The notes: a model not told the origin generated them from the letters alone. Counted from the stretch's first letter, positions 45,690 through 57,369 are shown. The stretch is DNA of 64,000 nucleotides from Hepsetus odoe (GCA_017165825.1 CM029384.1:19175158-19239157), one strand, 5' to 3'. Numbers and translations are program-made.

Positions 45690-46100
45690 CTCAATCGCAA
45701 ACATTGCGCCATTTAATAAGGAGCGGAAATGAAACATGGCGGAACCGAGACGCTCACCTGAAGTCGATGATTTCCTCATGTTCACCTGCAGGGATTTAAA
45801 CACGCTTCCAAAAAAATGCAACTTTCTACGAGTAAACTAAAGTAAAAAATGAATAAATAAAATAAACGGCAGTCACGACTAAAGACTTAAACTGGAGCCT
45901 TTAATACTGCGATATATGTATCGCATACGTTCAGCTCTCACGCACAGTCAGTTTTGGCACCGCCCCCTCGAAATAATCCACGGATTCCACTGTAGTAGAC
46001 TTTCTTGCTAACCTTCCCAGCCTTCGTCCTTAAAGAAGCAGAATACCGTCGCCTTGGGCCAACACCAGCACACTTTAGGGCTGGCTCCGCCTCAGTAAGA
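45690..46100. promoter_or_regulatory. CpG-rich promoter-like segment with possible first exon
   Basis: About 20 CpGs lie in 370 bases, well above the flanks. The segment contains a GC box (CCGCCCC at about 45960-45966) and ACATGGCGGA, a YY1-like motif and good start context at 45734-45743. Reading right from that ATG gives MAEPRRSPEVDDFLMFTCR before a stop 35 codons on. A TCA|GTAAGA donor lies at 46094/46095. On the opposite strand ACTTCAG|GTGAGC near 45757-45769 is also a strong donor, so the direction is unresolved. No family is recognised. Confidence 0.4.
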
Positions 46101-46504
46101 GAAAAGAACACACCTGCATTTTTTTTCCCAACTCAAGTCAAACACTGAGGCGTTTCCCAAGGCTAATCTAGCATAGAGACCTGCTAATCTAATGTGCTTG
46201 ATAAAATAATTTTACCTCAGGGAGATAACTCTCACTGAGGAGTCTTAGCAATAGCTGTTTATAGGTCTCACGCACTTCAGCCCTGCTGTTGTAAAGGGAA
46301 ACTCCAGATAATTTCTGCTGAAATATTTCATTTCTCCAGTTTACCAATCATTTTTCATTTCCAATATGATTTAAGAAGGCTTTAGGTTTTGCTCTCAATG
46401 AAAGCTGATTTAATCATAGTCATAAGGGATGGCCTGTGCGTGAAACTCTCATGTTTCCCTCTCAATTTGGGGTTTTATTGCTCTTTGTTACAACAGCAAC
46501 ACCT
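46101..46504. other. Unique sequence, no gene seen
   Basis: Lies between the CpG-rich segment and RTE copy D. If a rightward gene starts at 45.7 kb this would be intron. Confidence 0.3.
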
Positions 46505-48165
46505 TCTCCTTCTTTCTCTTTCAGCTACTCCAGTTAAGGGGGTCGTCAGAGTGGATCAACTGCCTCCATTTCTTCCGGTCCTCTGCATCTTCCTCCTTCA
46601 AACCAACTACATGCATGTCCTCTCTCACAACATTCAAAAACTTCCTCTTTGGTCTTTCTCTTTTCCTCTTTCCTGGCAGCTCCATCTTCAACATCTTCCT
46701 TCCAGTATAATCCACATCACTCCTCTGGACATGTCCAAACCAACGCAACCTTGCTTCTCTAACTTTGTCTCCAAAATGTCTAAACTGAGCTGTCCCTCTG
46801 GAATATTAATTTCTAATCCTGTCCATCCATCACACCCAACAAAAATCTCAACATCTTTAACACTTCCAGCTCTGTCTCCTGTCTCTTTGTCAGTGCCACT
46901 GTCTCCAACCCATCCAACGTATCTGGTTTCACTACTGTCCTGTAAACCTTCCCTTTTACTCTAGCTGGTACCTGTCTACCACAAATCTCTCCAGCCGCTC
47001 TTCTACACCCATTCCAACCAGACTGCACTCTTTTCTTCACCTCCCTTCCACACTCGCCATTACTCTGAACTGTTGATCCCAAGTATTTAAATTCCTCCAC
47101 CTTTGTCACATCTACTCCCTGCATCCTCACCACTCCACTTTCCTCCCTTTCATTCACACTCATGTATTCTGTCTTTGACCTACTCACATTCATTCTTCTC
47201 CTCTCTAGAGCAAATCTCCATCTCTCCAGGTTCTCCACAAGCTGCTCACTACTCTCACTGCAGATCACAATATTATCAACAGTCATCCTCCATGGAGACT
47301 CCTGTCTAACCTCGTCAGTCAACCTATCCATTACTATTGCAAACAAGAATGGGCTCAGCGCTGATCCTTGATGTAATCCAACCTCTACCTTAAATGCATC
47401 CATCACTCCAACTGCAGATCTCACCAATGTCACACTGCCCTCATACATATCCTGGACTACTCTCACATACTTTTCTGCCACTCCTGACTTCCTCATACAA
47501 AACCACAACTCCTCTCTAGGCACTCTGTCATATGCTTTCTCCAAGTCCACAAAGGCACAATTGCAACGCCTTCTGACCTTTCTGTACTTCTCCATCAACA
47601 CCTCAGAGAAAACATTGCGTCTGTAGTGCTCTTTCTCGGCATAAAACCATACAGCTGTTCACTAATCCTCACCTCTTTTCTTAACTTAGATTCCCCTACT
47701 TTTTCCCATAACTTCATGCTGTGGCTGAACTTTATCCCTGTATAGTTACTACAGCTCTGTGCATCACCCTTTTTCTTGAAAATCAGTTCCAGTACACTTT
47801 GTCTCCACTCCTCAGGCATCCTCTCACTTTCCAAGATTGTGTTAAACAATCTGGTCAGAAACTCAACTGCCATCTCCCCTAAACATCTCCATGTTTAGAC
47901 AGGTATGTCATCTGGACCAGCAGCCTTTCCATTTTTCATCCTCTTCATTGTTGCCCTTACTTCCATCTTGCTTTTTTGCTGCACTTACACTCATTTTCTT
48001 CATTCATTAGCCCCTCAAAGTACTCCTTCCATTTGCTCAACACGCTCTGTTCGCCTGTGAGTACGTTTCCATTCCTATCATCTTTCCCATCTCTGTCTCT
48101 TTGTCTAGCCAGTCGATATAGGTCTTTTTCTCCCTCCTATTCTTTGCTACCCTTCTTGACACTAG
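46505..48165 (-). mobile_element. RTE-clade LINE, copy D, 5'-truncated
   Basis: The 3' end (complement of CCTTCTTTCTCTTTCAGCTA) is at about 46510. The element runs on the minus strand up to the region between endonuclease and reverse transcriptase, stopping at about 48165, where Tc1-like sequence begins. It contains the longest uninterrupted reverse transcriptase frame in the window. Confidence 0.85.
46813..47601 (-). pseudogene. RTE reverse transcriptase fragment, 262 codons open, catalytic site altered
   Basis: Starting MLMEKYRKVRRRCNCAFVDL, it keeps motif A (FVDLEKAYDRVP, about residues 17-28) and motif B (GLHQGSALSPFLFAIVMDRL, about residues 75-94). Between residues 100 and 115 the sequence reads RMTVDNIVICSE where other copies have MFADDIVICSE, so the FADD catalytic pair is lost. 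KTEYMSV, FKYLGST and GLETVALTKR follow. The frame ends at 46813 by a shift before RIRN; the C-terminal domain (about 46750-46520) continues in another frame. The preceding segment EEWRQSVLELIFKKKGDAQS lies at 47873-47595. Confidence 0.85.
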
Positions 48166-48500
48166 ATCATCCTCCAAAAGTCTTCATCTCACTGTGCATG
48201 AAGATGCACTCTCACCTGCCTGCTGCGCTCATGAGCAGGCTTTGGACTGGTGGTGCTCTAATCCTGCAGCTGAATCAACTTTTGGAGACGGTCCTGGTGC
48301 TTGCTGGACTTTCTTGGGTGCCCTGAAGCCTTCTTCACAATTGAATTAAAGTTCTTGATTATCTGATAAATAGCTGATTGATGTGCAGTCTTTCTACCAG
48401 CAACATCCTTGTCTATGTCCCTTTTTGTGCAAAGCAATGATGACTGCTTGAAACCATGGTTAACAGGAAGAACAAGGATTTCAAGAACCACCTTCCTTTT
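48166..48500 (-). pseudogene. Tc1-like transposase N-terminal fragment
   Basis: On the minus strand the frame reads KDVAGRKTAHQSAIYQIIKN, then SGHPRKSSKHQDRLQKLIQL, matching the paired helix-turn-helix region and GRPRK linker of Tc1-like transposases. A shifted RRLLEDDLVSRR (about 48180-48150) matches the region before the catalytic domain. The sequence then passes straight into RTE copy D. About 170 further bases to the right may belong to its 5' end. Confidence 0.55.
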
Positions 48501-48689
48501 AAAGCATCCAATCTGCTATTCTAACTCAATCAGCATGACAGAGGGATTTTCAGCTTTGACCCTCCTCTCACCTGTGTAAATGAGAGCATCATTGAAATGA
48601 TGTCAGCAGTTCCTATTGAGGGCTGAAATGCACTCCTATCCAATTTCCAGGGTGTATTCATCTCGGAGAACCTCAGAGGGACTACAGAT

Positions 48690-49350
48690 GTCACTACAGA
48701 GGTGGAGAAGACATCACAGCATCTTTTTTTTTCTTGAGAACCCCTGAGAAAAATGCCTGTTACAGGAGATGTTAGTAACCTTTTACTGGTGTTTTATATA
48801 GAACATCCTCACCTACTGCATCCAGCATGGTACATGAGGTGCACTGCGGCTGAAGAAATTTATGACATGTGGTATCTCAAAAATGCAACCAGCATCTGTG
48901 AGAACACACACCCAGGCCATCACATCTTTGAGCTACTGCCATCAGGCATATGCTACAAAGCCTTCTGCACCCACTCAATCAGACTGAAGAACAGTTTCTT
49001 CCATTGAACTGTATCTGATCTAAATTAGTCAAATATTTTCACTGCTTAACCAAGAGTGTTCTAATATTCACAATACTTTATCATCATAATATTATAGATG
49101 TTCTATTGTAAAAACATTATAAATACTGCTATTCAGACATGCTTACTTGCACAGGCATGTTTTCTCTTATGCTTTGAACATAAGAGAACAGTTATTATCC
49201 AGGTCATCTGTTGCTATGTACAGTTTTTTTATTTCTTTTTGCACAGTTCACTTTTTGTTTAAGTTTGATTTCTATTGCTTAAGTTGTATTTTCTGTTACT
49301 ATTTTTTATTATTCTGCATCTGTAGAGTTGCAAATCTTATCTTGTTGCAC
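48690..49350 (+). pseudogene. Decayed L2-type LINE, C-terminal end and 3' UTR
   Basis: The frame reads YLKNATSICENTHPGHHIFE, then LLPSGICYKAFCTHSIRLKN and SFFH. This matches the L2 C-terminal pattern ATSI..D..HPSH.LF.LLPSG.R...IR...SR..NSFF also seen at 18200-18390. The AT-rich remainder resembles an L2 3' untranslated region and ends at about 49350, at the next SINE. Confidence 0.65.
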
Positions 49351-49352
49351 TT

Positions 49353-49612
49353 GGGGGCAGCGGTGGCCTAGTGGTTAGGGCGTTAGCTGCATGATTGGAG
49401 GATCGGGGGTTCAAACCCCTTCCCAATAGGTTACCCTGAGGTACCCTTGAGCAAGGTACCATCCCTGTCACTGCTCCCCGGGCGCTTTCAATAGCTGCCC
49501 ACTGCTGCACGGTGTTTGAGTGTGCATGGGTTAAATGCAGAGGTCCAATTTCGTTGTGGTTCATTGTCTGCTGTGCTTTGACCTTGCAATGACAAGGGTC
49601 GTCACTTTCTTA
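49353..49612 (+). repeat. tRNA-derived SINE, family A, full length
   Basis: GGGGGCAGCGGTGGCCTAGT head, B box GGGTTCAAACCCC, tail TGCATGGGTTAAATGCAGAG and 3' end GACAAGGGTCGTCACTTTC. It is among the least diverged copies. Confidence 0.9.
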
Positions 49613-49636
49613 CTAATGAGGACTACCCTCTGCATT

Positions 49637-50008
49637 CTTCTAGGTACACTTGCACACAGTTTTTGAAGGAACCCGGCTGGTAGGTTGTTCTAAACATGAC
49701 TGTGTTTCAACCTATGTGTGACATTGAGGATCATTAGCACCTGTTTGGTAATACTGGTTGATTGGTCATACACCTGACTATAATCCTACAAAATCCCTGA
49801 CTTTGTGCAAGTGTACCTATAAGAATTGATACTGTTTGAAGGCAAAAGGTAGTAACACCAAATATTGATTTGATTTAGATTTCTCTATTGTTCATTCACT
49901 GCATTTTGTTGATTGATGAAAATTAAATGATTAACACTTCCATTTTTTAAAGCATTCTTTGTTTACAGCATTTTTTTCACACCTGACTAAAACTTCTGCA
50001 CAGTACTG
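49637..50008 (+). mobile_element. Miniature Tc1-type element, left-truncated
   Basis: Collinear with the 12309-12857 element from TTCTAGGTACACTTGCACAC to the right terminal repeat TCTGCACAGTACTG, with TA at 50009-50010. The left terminal repeat and about 170 bases are missing. Confidence 0.8.
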
Positions 50009-50013
50009 TATAT

Positions 50014-50200
50014 TGGAAGAAGGATGCTGAGGATGGAGCTGCCAGGAAAGAGGAAAAGAGGAAGGCCAAAGAGGAGGTTTATGGATGTGGTGAGAGGACA
50101 TGCAGGCAGTTGATTTGAAGGTAGGTAGTTGCAGAGGACAGGAAAAAATTGAAATGGTTGTGGCGACCTCTAACAGGAGCAGTGAAAGACAAAGAGGATT
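50014..50200 (+). mobile_element. RTE 3'-end fragment
   Basis: GGAGCTGCCAGGAAAGAGG, AGAGGAGGTTTATGGATG and GTGGCGACCTCTAACAGGAG match the last 190 bases of the RTE family. It follows the TA of the miniature Tc1 element within a few bases. No duplication was found. Confidence 0.8.
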
Positions 50201-50355
50201 ATTATGAGAGTGAAATGTGAAATGGTTGTTCATTTATAGCTTTAAACCCTCTGCAAATAGACAAGGTTGTTCAATTCACCTGGCAGTGGTTATATTATAA
50301 TGACTGAACGGTAAACTATAATGGCATTGTAAAATTCTCTATTAATTGCTGCTAT

Positions 50356-50584
50356 TAAGTGAAAGTGACAACCCTTGTCATTGCGAGGTCACAACACAGC
50401 AAACCACAATGAAATTGGACCTCTGCAACACTGTGCAGCAGAGGGCAGCTATTGAAAGTGCCTGGGGAGCAGTGATGGGGACAGTACCTTGCTCAAGGGT
50501 ACCTCAGGGCAACCTAAGGGGAATCGAACCCACAATCTTCCGATGCAGGGGCAACGCCCTAACCACTAGGCCCCCGCTGCCCCA
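50356..50584 (-). repeat. tRNA-derived SINE, family A, full length
   Basis: On the minus strand, GGGGCAGCGGGGGCCTAGTG head, B box GGGTTCGATTCCC, and tail ending in the complement of AAGTGAAAGTGACAACCCTT. Confidence 0.9.
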
Positions 50585-52440
50585 CTAGTAATGCTGCCTG
50601 CATCATTTTGGTACATTTTGTGGTGCTTTTCATTTTTTTGGTTCATAGCTAAACTGTATACTAAATCACATCAACAAGACTTCCTACCCTTACTGAAGAG
50701 AGCAGGTTGAAAGAAGCTGTATTTCATTAAACTATTTGGATTAATAATGACATGTAGAGTTTGCTCCTAGCATGTTCCTAGACTTAGTTCTAAAATAAGG
50801 AAGTAAAATTTTGGATTTGATTTTCATCAAAACAAAAACTAAGACATACATGGCAGCATTTTAAAGTTATTTTGGTAAGTAATTGCACAGAATTTAAGCT
50901 TTGAGTGAAAGGGTTCTAAAGAAGACCACAAAGGTTCTTTGTACTAAGAGTAGAACCCTTAAAACCACATAGAGTGCCACATTTACCAATGAAAAGAAGT
51001 CCAACCAGAGAACCATTTATAGTTCTAATAGTGTTCACAGTTTTATGTTTGGCATTTGCCTTTACTAAAGAATCTTTGCAGAACCATTTTTTAAAGGTGT
51101 AAACAAAACCTAAATATTTATATTAGTATTAATATAATTATAAATCTTAAAATATATTTGCATTTTATTGGAATTATTAGTGTTGAAAAGTGTGTGGTGG
51201 TGTATGTTTGCAGTAAAAGTCTTGGTATAGTCTTGGTATATAGGAGTATAGCTTGGAGGGAAATGAGTGCAGAAGGGTGGATGTGCATTTAGATGTCTTT
51301 ATGAGAAAGAGGCCATTTGTGGGGGCTTGAAAGACGACCACTGACTTATGAGGAGGAAGTCTGCAAGCTGTTTTTATGACATGCACCAGCCTTATGTCTG
51401 GCCTTTTTTCTTTCTCAGAAAGAAAAAAAAAAACAGGAATTGAAAGTCACACTTTACTTGAGGGGCTGCATTTGTCTTTGCTGAGGCTTAGCAAGGCTCA
51501 TGAACAAACTCTTTGTTTACATCAGCACTTTACTTGACATTTGACACAAACTATGGGCTTAAGCAATACAGTCAAATTAGGTATGTGTGCACACATGTCT
51601 GGAGAGTAGGTGTCTAAGAGGAGTGTTTTTTTTTTGCCCTTTGAAATCCCCATTGCTGGGGGACTTTTTGAATATCAACACATGAGAAAGCTGTAAACTA
51701 GAATTCCAAAGTGAGTATTAGAAAATTAGAAAAAAATAATTATTGATACAGAGGGAAATTGTTTATGTTAAACATACACACACAGACAGATAGACAGATC
51801 CACCAGTAGATACAAATAACAATGTGAAACTTTAATTAAAAATAAAATATAGAATACAAATAAATGTTGACAACTACTGCTATGCTGGCATTGAAGGACT
51901 TCTTTTTACACAATTTTCTATATAAACTCTCAATAAATGCTGTGTAAACTGCAGTGTAAACACTGTTCTTTATAGGTAAGTAAGGAACTTCAATAGGGTA
52001 AATACTATACAGCTGAATGTTTTCATTATTAACTCATTGATTAAAAAGTAATTCCGCATTAAAAAATTGCTAAATTGAGCACAGGGAAAATTTTGTGCAT
52101 ATTCTGGGAATCAAAATAATTACCTTGATTATTATAAATATAAATATAAAATATAAGTAGCAGCAAACATGTTATTGCCTTTATCTGAGCGATAGAGAGA
52201 AAGAGTGTATGAGGAGAAAAAGTAAGGCGAGAGAGAGCCAGAACAGCAACACAGCTGTGTAGGTGAGTGATGGGTGGAGGAGATACAGTCTAATGGCTGT
52301 GTGAAGTATTTTCTGTCTGTGTAACTGTGTATACTTAATAAAACCAGTTTATTGCAGTACATTCTATTGTATTGTGTTTTTATACAATATTCTTTATTTA
52401 TAAGCACATTTTTCTTATTTTAAAACCTGTAACAAAAAAC
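50585..52440. other. Unique AT-rich sequence, no gene seen
   Basis: No exon or transposon is recognised. There is a short poly(A) near 51421-51434 and a (CAGA)-like run near 51780. Confidence 0.35.
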
Positions 52441-52560
52441 CTGTGTTTTTTGGGGGGTCCGGAACAGATTAATAGCATTTCAATTTAAACTGAAGAGTAA
52501 TTTGAGTTACAAGCTCCATCACAGAATGAATTAAACTGGTAAGTCAAGGAACCACTGTAA
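52441..52560. repeat. Possible miniature DNA-transposon end
   Basis: GGGTCCGGAACAGATTAAT and GAGTTACAAGCTCCATCACA lead to CAAGGAACCACTGTA. This resembles a fish repeat I associate with DNA transposons whose end reads TACAGTGGTWCCTTGAGTTA. Only one end is visible, so the class is not established. Confidence 0.3.
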
Positions 52561-52740
52561 ATGTATATGTTTTATTTTAAAAGTGTTGCAAAATTAGTTC
52601 ATGTTTTAAAAAGACTGTAAAAAATAAATTGCTGTAATAGTCTGATTACCTTAAGTTTTATTTTGATTGGGCTTTGTGACAGTAGATATTTGGCCAACGG
52701 GAAAGCTGAAATGAAGAAAAGCCGAGAAAGAAGCCGAGTA
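52561..52740. other. Unique sequence
   Basis: Nothing recognised. Confidence 0.3.
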
Positions 52741-53665
52741 TCATGGTAGGTGGCACCCTGCTCTGATGCTCTGACTGGGCACACCTGTGCTTATTAGGAT
52801 GACAGGTGTGCTTCACTGGCACAGGGTTTTAAAGTCCTTATGAGTCAGATTAGAGTGTCGGTAATCCACTATCACTCTCGTGGTTGCCATTATACTTGCA
52901 GTTCCTGAGTTCTGTGAGTCTGAGTTATGTCTAACAAAGTTGAGTAGAAGACTCCTCCTACTCCTTGTCATCCCTGGAGTTCCGTAAGCGGCTGGACTGG
53001 CACCTCCGGCTCCTACACCTCTTCTGACACCTCAGGCTGCCTGCGGCAGTGCCTTGTGGACCCCGGAGCCCTGCAAAACTCAGGCACTGATGAATCACGG
53101 AGGTTATGTGGAGTCTGAAGCTACTGGCACCCCCAGATCTATATGTTCTCCCTCCAAAGCATCCACAGATTCCCCTCCCGAGCCTGACCGAGGCCGTCCC
53201 AGTTCTTTCCGCGGCAGTATCCATGCCAACCCGGGAGGCGGGGCTGCGATGCCACCACACAAAGTAGGGGGCTTTATCGGTCTCGGCCTCCGCGCCCCAC
53301 AGAGAGCAGGGCTGTTATGGGTCTGGTCTCTTGGACTGCATGGACACGTGCATTAGGGTACCCCTTAACCACCAGCTGCAGCCCTGGACGTGGTCCAGGA
53401 CCCCTTGTGATTTTGTATCAGCTGTGGTTAATTTTTTTATTGAATTAAATTAATTAAATGTTGTGTTTGGCCTCCTCAAGTGCCCTGTTCCAGATAAGAC
53501 CAGGTTAAGCGCCCCAGAAGTGGCGGTTTTGGAGCACTACCACTCTCGTGTCCTTTATACTTGTGGTTCCTGAGGTCTGTGAGTTTGAGTTTTCTTTATT
53601 AAAGTCGAGTATGTGACTCAAGGCTACGCATCTATGTCCGGTCTACACCTCTGCAGAGTTACACC
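52741..53665 (+). mobile_element. Deleted LTR retrotransposon, copy 1
   Basis: A direct repeat links the two ends. CACTATCACTCTCGTGG followed by TTATACTTGCAGTTCCTGAG (about 52868-52946) recurs as CACTACCACTCTCGTGTCC and TTATACTTGTGGTTCCTGAG (about 53535-53610). The 5' part (GCACCCTGCTCTG...GGGCACACCTGTG) resembles the LTR of copy 2. The interior (about 52960-53530) is GC-rich, has no gag or pol motifs that I can see, and carries a 100-codon open frame on each strand without recognisable domains. It is best read as a non-autonomous or decayed Ty3/Gypsy-like element. Confidence 0.55.
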
Positions 53666-54459
53666 AAGAGAGAGCAAAGACACGAAAAGAAAGGCGAAGG
53701 CAAGTTGTATAGTGTGTTTTTTTTTTTTTTTTTTCCGTGGAGCGTTTTATGCTGGTCAGCCTTCAGCTAAAAGTGCTCCTCTGTCCTGCCACAAAACTGT
53801 TAAACACTGTAAAGCATTTTTCAGTGATGGACTTGAGTCTGGCCAACATTCTCTAATCTGCTACTGTTTCTAAGGAGTCAAGCTCCATTTTCTATCACAG
53901 AGCAAGCCTTCTGGATCAGCTTGGTGAGACTCTTCTGCAGCATGATGTAAAAGACCTTAGAGGATTGGAGGCTCTTTAGAATATACAGTCTACTTCTGAC
54001 CTTTCTTGTATGTAGCTAGTGCAGTCTTGGACCAGTCCAGTTTACTGTACATGTGCATAAGTAATGCTAATGATAAAATAAATGAAAGTGTAAGGTTTTT
54101 CTGAAATATGTTGTCTAATAGCACCCAGTGTGTACTTCTCTACCATGTTAAAAAAGAAAACTGGTCCCCAACCTTTTTGCATGGGCCGGTTTCTTGTAAA
54201 ACAATAATTACACAGACTGGCATAGAAACAGCCAAAAACAAAGTACATAGAAATATGCTTGATTTTTGATCATTTTTGCAAGCTTGTGGAATCCCACAAT
54301 TTTTTATGTACTGTATCATGTGACCGAGATGAACATTTTTCCAAATAGTCTTTTTTTACATTTATTTAATTAAAAACAAAATGTTGATAAGAAGTTAATT
54401 TGAAAGTGAGTCAGTTTTCAATCAGCTGGATGAACAGGTGTGAGTGGAAACCTTACTTT
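53666..54459. other. Mostly unique sequence; poly(T) tract and one old repeat piece
   Basis: Poly(T) lies at about 53719-53735. At 54160-54215 GGTCCCCAACCTTTTTGCAT and GGGCCGGTTTCTTGTAAAAC match a repeat motif common in vertebrate genomes whose class I am not sure of. No gene is seen. Confidence 0.35.
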
Positions 54460-55010
54460 TTTTTAAAGGACATGGAACTATCAACATCTGCTCTTCAGAA
54501 TATATCCTTTTGGCAGTGTATCTAAACAAATAAGATTTTGGAGGACTTCAAAAAAGAGCTGTGAAGCTCTTAAAACTAAAGGTTTTGTATCTATGGAATT
54601 GTATCTTAAGGCTACTAAACAGTAGGTACTCTAGAAAGAGTGGATTTCATTAATCCATAGTCCAACAAATTGCATATATTATCCACTCAAGAAGTGAACA
54701 ATCAACAAATATTACTCTGGGTGAATTCTAAAGGCAAATAATAAAAATAAAAGGGTTAAAGTTAAATCTAACAACATTGGACATAGCCAGTGCAACTATT
54801 TGGAATGCCCTGAATAAGAAAGTAACTGGTCTTGTAGGCCACAGAGACTGAACTGTTTGGTTAAGGAAAAATCACAGGTAATGACAAATTGTAAGAGTGC
54901 TAAAGAAAAACCCCAGAACAACCTCCACTGCACAGTGATTGAAGTATCACAATACATTGTTCATAAAAGCTGAAGAAGCCTTTCACTGCAGAAATAAAGA
55001 TGTGGTATCT
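54460..55010 (+). pseudogene. Decayed Tc1-like transposase, N-terminal part
   Basis: The nucleotide sequence follows a known fish Tc1 pattern: AGGGTTAAAGTTAAATCTAA, TTGGACATAGCCAGTGCAAC, TGGAATGCCCTGAATAAGAA, then AAAAACCCCAGAACAACC and CCTCCACTGCACAGTG. This encodes the helix-turn-helix and linker of the transposase. It is full of stops and is cut at about 55010 by a SINE piece. No catalytic region is present. Confidence 0.55.
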
Positions 55011-55029
55011 CACTTATTTTCTTGCCACT

Positions 55030-55135
55030 TGGGTTGCAAGTGGTGCTGGAGCATATACCAGCTCTCACAGGGCAGAAGGTCAGGAAAGACCCTGGACAGG
55101 TCGCCAGTCAGTTTCAGGGCAGTCACAGACGCATG

Positions 55136-55166
<31 letters not shown>

Positions 55167-55200
55167 TCAAGGGACAATTTAGTTTCTTAAATACACCAGA
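55030..55200 (-). repeat. SINE family D tail fragment with (CA)n
   Basis: GTGCTGGAGCATATACCAGC, ACCCTGGACAGGTCGCCAGT and GGGACAATTTAG surround a (AC)n tract at about 55139-55166. This is the reverse orientation of the family D tail. Microsatellites commonly grow at this point of the SINE. Confidence 0.6.
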
Positions 55201-55205
55201 CACGC

Positions 55206-56290
55206 AACCCAGTCACAAGGAATGCTCAAACCAGCGTATTTGTTTGAGTCAGTCCCAATAATAATATAATGGAATAAATGGAGAGGGTTATATCAGGAAA
55301 GGCATCAGTTGTAAAGCTTTTGCCAAATCACCTTTTGAACAACGATACAGGTTTCCTTACTGAATTTAAGAAATTAAGTGAAATTAGGAAATTTGAATTT
55401 TGGCAGCATGACTGGTAAAGGGAGAGAGCAAGCTGATATGTTGGAGAAAGGAAAAGTAGAACATTTGTCCAAGAGATTAAATGGTAGGGTAGTAAGGCCA
55501 GGTATATTGGAGGAAGGTTTGCATTGTTTTACAATGGTGTGAATGGGAAGAAAAATGAAGTAGGTGTATGTCAAAAGTGTTTTGGAGAAGAATAGAGTGA
55601 TAAGTATGAAGCTGTAAATCAAATCTTGGGGCAGCGGCGGCCTAGTGGTTAAGGAGTTGGCCCCTGTATTGGAAGGTCATGGATTTGAATCTCTTTCACT
55701 TCACTTTCAAATGTGTGACAATGAATGCTGTTAGAGCATATGCCCCTCAAGTTGGTTGTGAGATGAGGAGAAAGAAGAATTCTGGAGTGGGTTAAAGGAA
55801 GTGATGGAATGTTCCCAACAGAGAGAGATTGGGGACTGGTGCTGACTTTGAAGGGCATGTTGGTTAAGGGATCAGTGATAAGGAGGTAATGGGTGGGTAT
55901 GGTGTCAAGGAAAGGCATGCAGTAGATCAGATAGTGGTAGTGGATTTTGCTAAAAAGATGGACATGACTGTAGTGAATACTTATTTTAAGAAGAGGGAGG
56001 AAGATGAACTCAGGTGAATTATATACTTTAAAGAAGGGTCAGTTCAAAGGAGACTGTAAAGTAGACATCATAGCTAAACAGGACAGGATTGCTTGTTGTA
56101 TGAGGTTGGATACTAAAGAGATTGTATGATGTAAAAATAGTGAATGCAAAGGCTGTTCAGGTCCAGATGACATACCATGTTTGAGGAGAACAAGCAATCC
56201 AACGAGACTGGACAGGAGTCCTCTTGGACTACAATGTTTGCAGATGTTTGTAGACGTTGTGATTTGTAGTAAGAGTAGAGAGCAGCTTTA
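55206..56290 (+). pseudogene. RTE-clade LINE, copy G, 5' portion, heavily decayed
   Basis: The family 5' end (GAATAAATGGAGAGGGTTAT, AGGAAAGGCATC) is followed by the endonuclease start (TTTTGGCAGCATGACTGGTA, AAGAGATTAAATGGTAGGG). A nested SINE sits at 55628-55715. After it comes ATGAATGCTGTTAGAGCATA (SAYAP region). From 56160 there is a jump to reverse-transcriptase motif C sequence (TTTGCAGATGTTTGTAG-like) near 56235. It is the oldest-looking RTE copy. Its 3' end lies beyond the LTR element, at 57640-57745. Confidence 0.7.
55628..55715 (+). repeat. SINE family A head fragment inside RTE copy G
   Basis: CTTGGGGCAGCGGCGGCCTA head, then GGTCATGGATTTGAATCTC as B box. The copy ends within about 90 bases in TTTCACTTCACTTTCAAA, so most of the tail is missing. 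Confidence 0.75.
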
Positions 56291-56443
56291 GGGGATCCTA
56301 GAGAGGTGAAAATAATATTTTTTATTTATAGAACACCTTTCTCAAACCCAAGGTCACTTTATAGTAGAAGATAAAGCAATATAAATTACAACAGTTAACA
56401 AACAAACAGCAGAATTAAGAAATCAAGAATGGGGAGAAGGGCA

Positions 56444-56722
56444 TGTAACGATTCTGTGCCAGTAGAGGGCGCCCTGCTCTGATTGTGCACACCTGGGCAT
56501 TGGGTGCCAGGTGTGCCTCATTGGGGGCTGGCGTTATAAGCCCAAACGAACAGGGTGCTGGTCATTCTGTGTACTTACTTTTGTGTTTATTTATGTTATG
56601 TTTTACACTTTATGGTCGATTTATTTAACTTATGAGTTCTGTGCACATTATCTGGTATTAAAGTTCAGTATGAAGCTCTCGGCTCTGCGTGGATGTCCTT
56701 CCCACACCCCTTCACCGTGACA
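56444..56722 (+). repeat. 5' LTR of copy 2
   Basis: 279 bases with TG...CA ends. The stretch from 56495 is nearly identical to the partial LTR from 57515. The beginning (GGGCGCCCTGCTCTGATTGT, GCACACCTG) resembles the first part of copy 1 at 52750-52790. Confidence 0.7.
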
Positions 56723-57369
56723 GAAATGACCAGCCACCACAAATGAACGTCATGAGCCAAGAGCTCCGTTGGATGTCTGCGATAGAACCACTGGACCTTC
56801 CAGATACTGGAAGCTGGGACAATAGAGGTTGAGCCGCGCTTAGGGTGTCTTTGCGGCATCCGCTCCCCTCCCAGGATTGGCCGAAGCTGTGCCAGTTCCA
56901 GCTCCAGCAACCAGGAGGGCGAGGCTATGGAGCCGGCTCCCGTGTTAGCCCCTGGAGAAGTGATGCTGTGATGCCGGCTCACTCATCAGCACAAAGTGGG
57001 ACTTCAAGGACAGCCACCATCTTCACTGCGGAGGAGGCGGCTGTGAGGTTGGCAACACACTCATCAGTCCAGGTAGGTGGTATGATGGGGCTGTCACCCA
57101 CGTTAGCCCAGGTAGGTGGTGACCTGGCATTGCCGTCCATGTCAGCCCGGTTGAACAAGGTGTCGGCGCGGTCGGTTGTCAGCCTGGGAGGACAGGACCT
57201 CTGCGCAGGGTGTCGGTGAGGGCGTTCATGCCAGCCTGGGAAGACGGGGGTTCGGCGCCAGGGGAATATGGCCACCTGGGAAGGCGGGGTTTCGGCACTG
57301 TCGTCACGGCTCCCGCCTCCCTGGGTTGACATCGTTCCAAGTAAGAGAGAACGGACTTCTGCACAAGTC

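Noticed and set aside
53054..53356. GC-rich 100-codon frame as a host gene
   Set aside because: It lies in the interior of a deleted LTR element. The opposite strand is equally open and neither has a recognisable domain.
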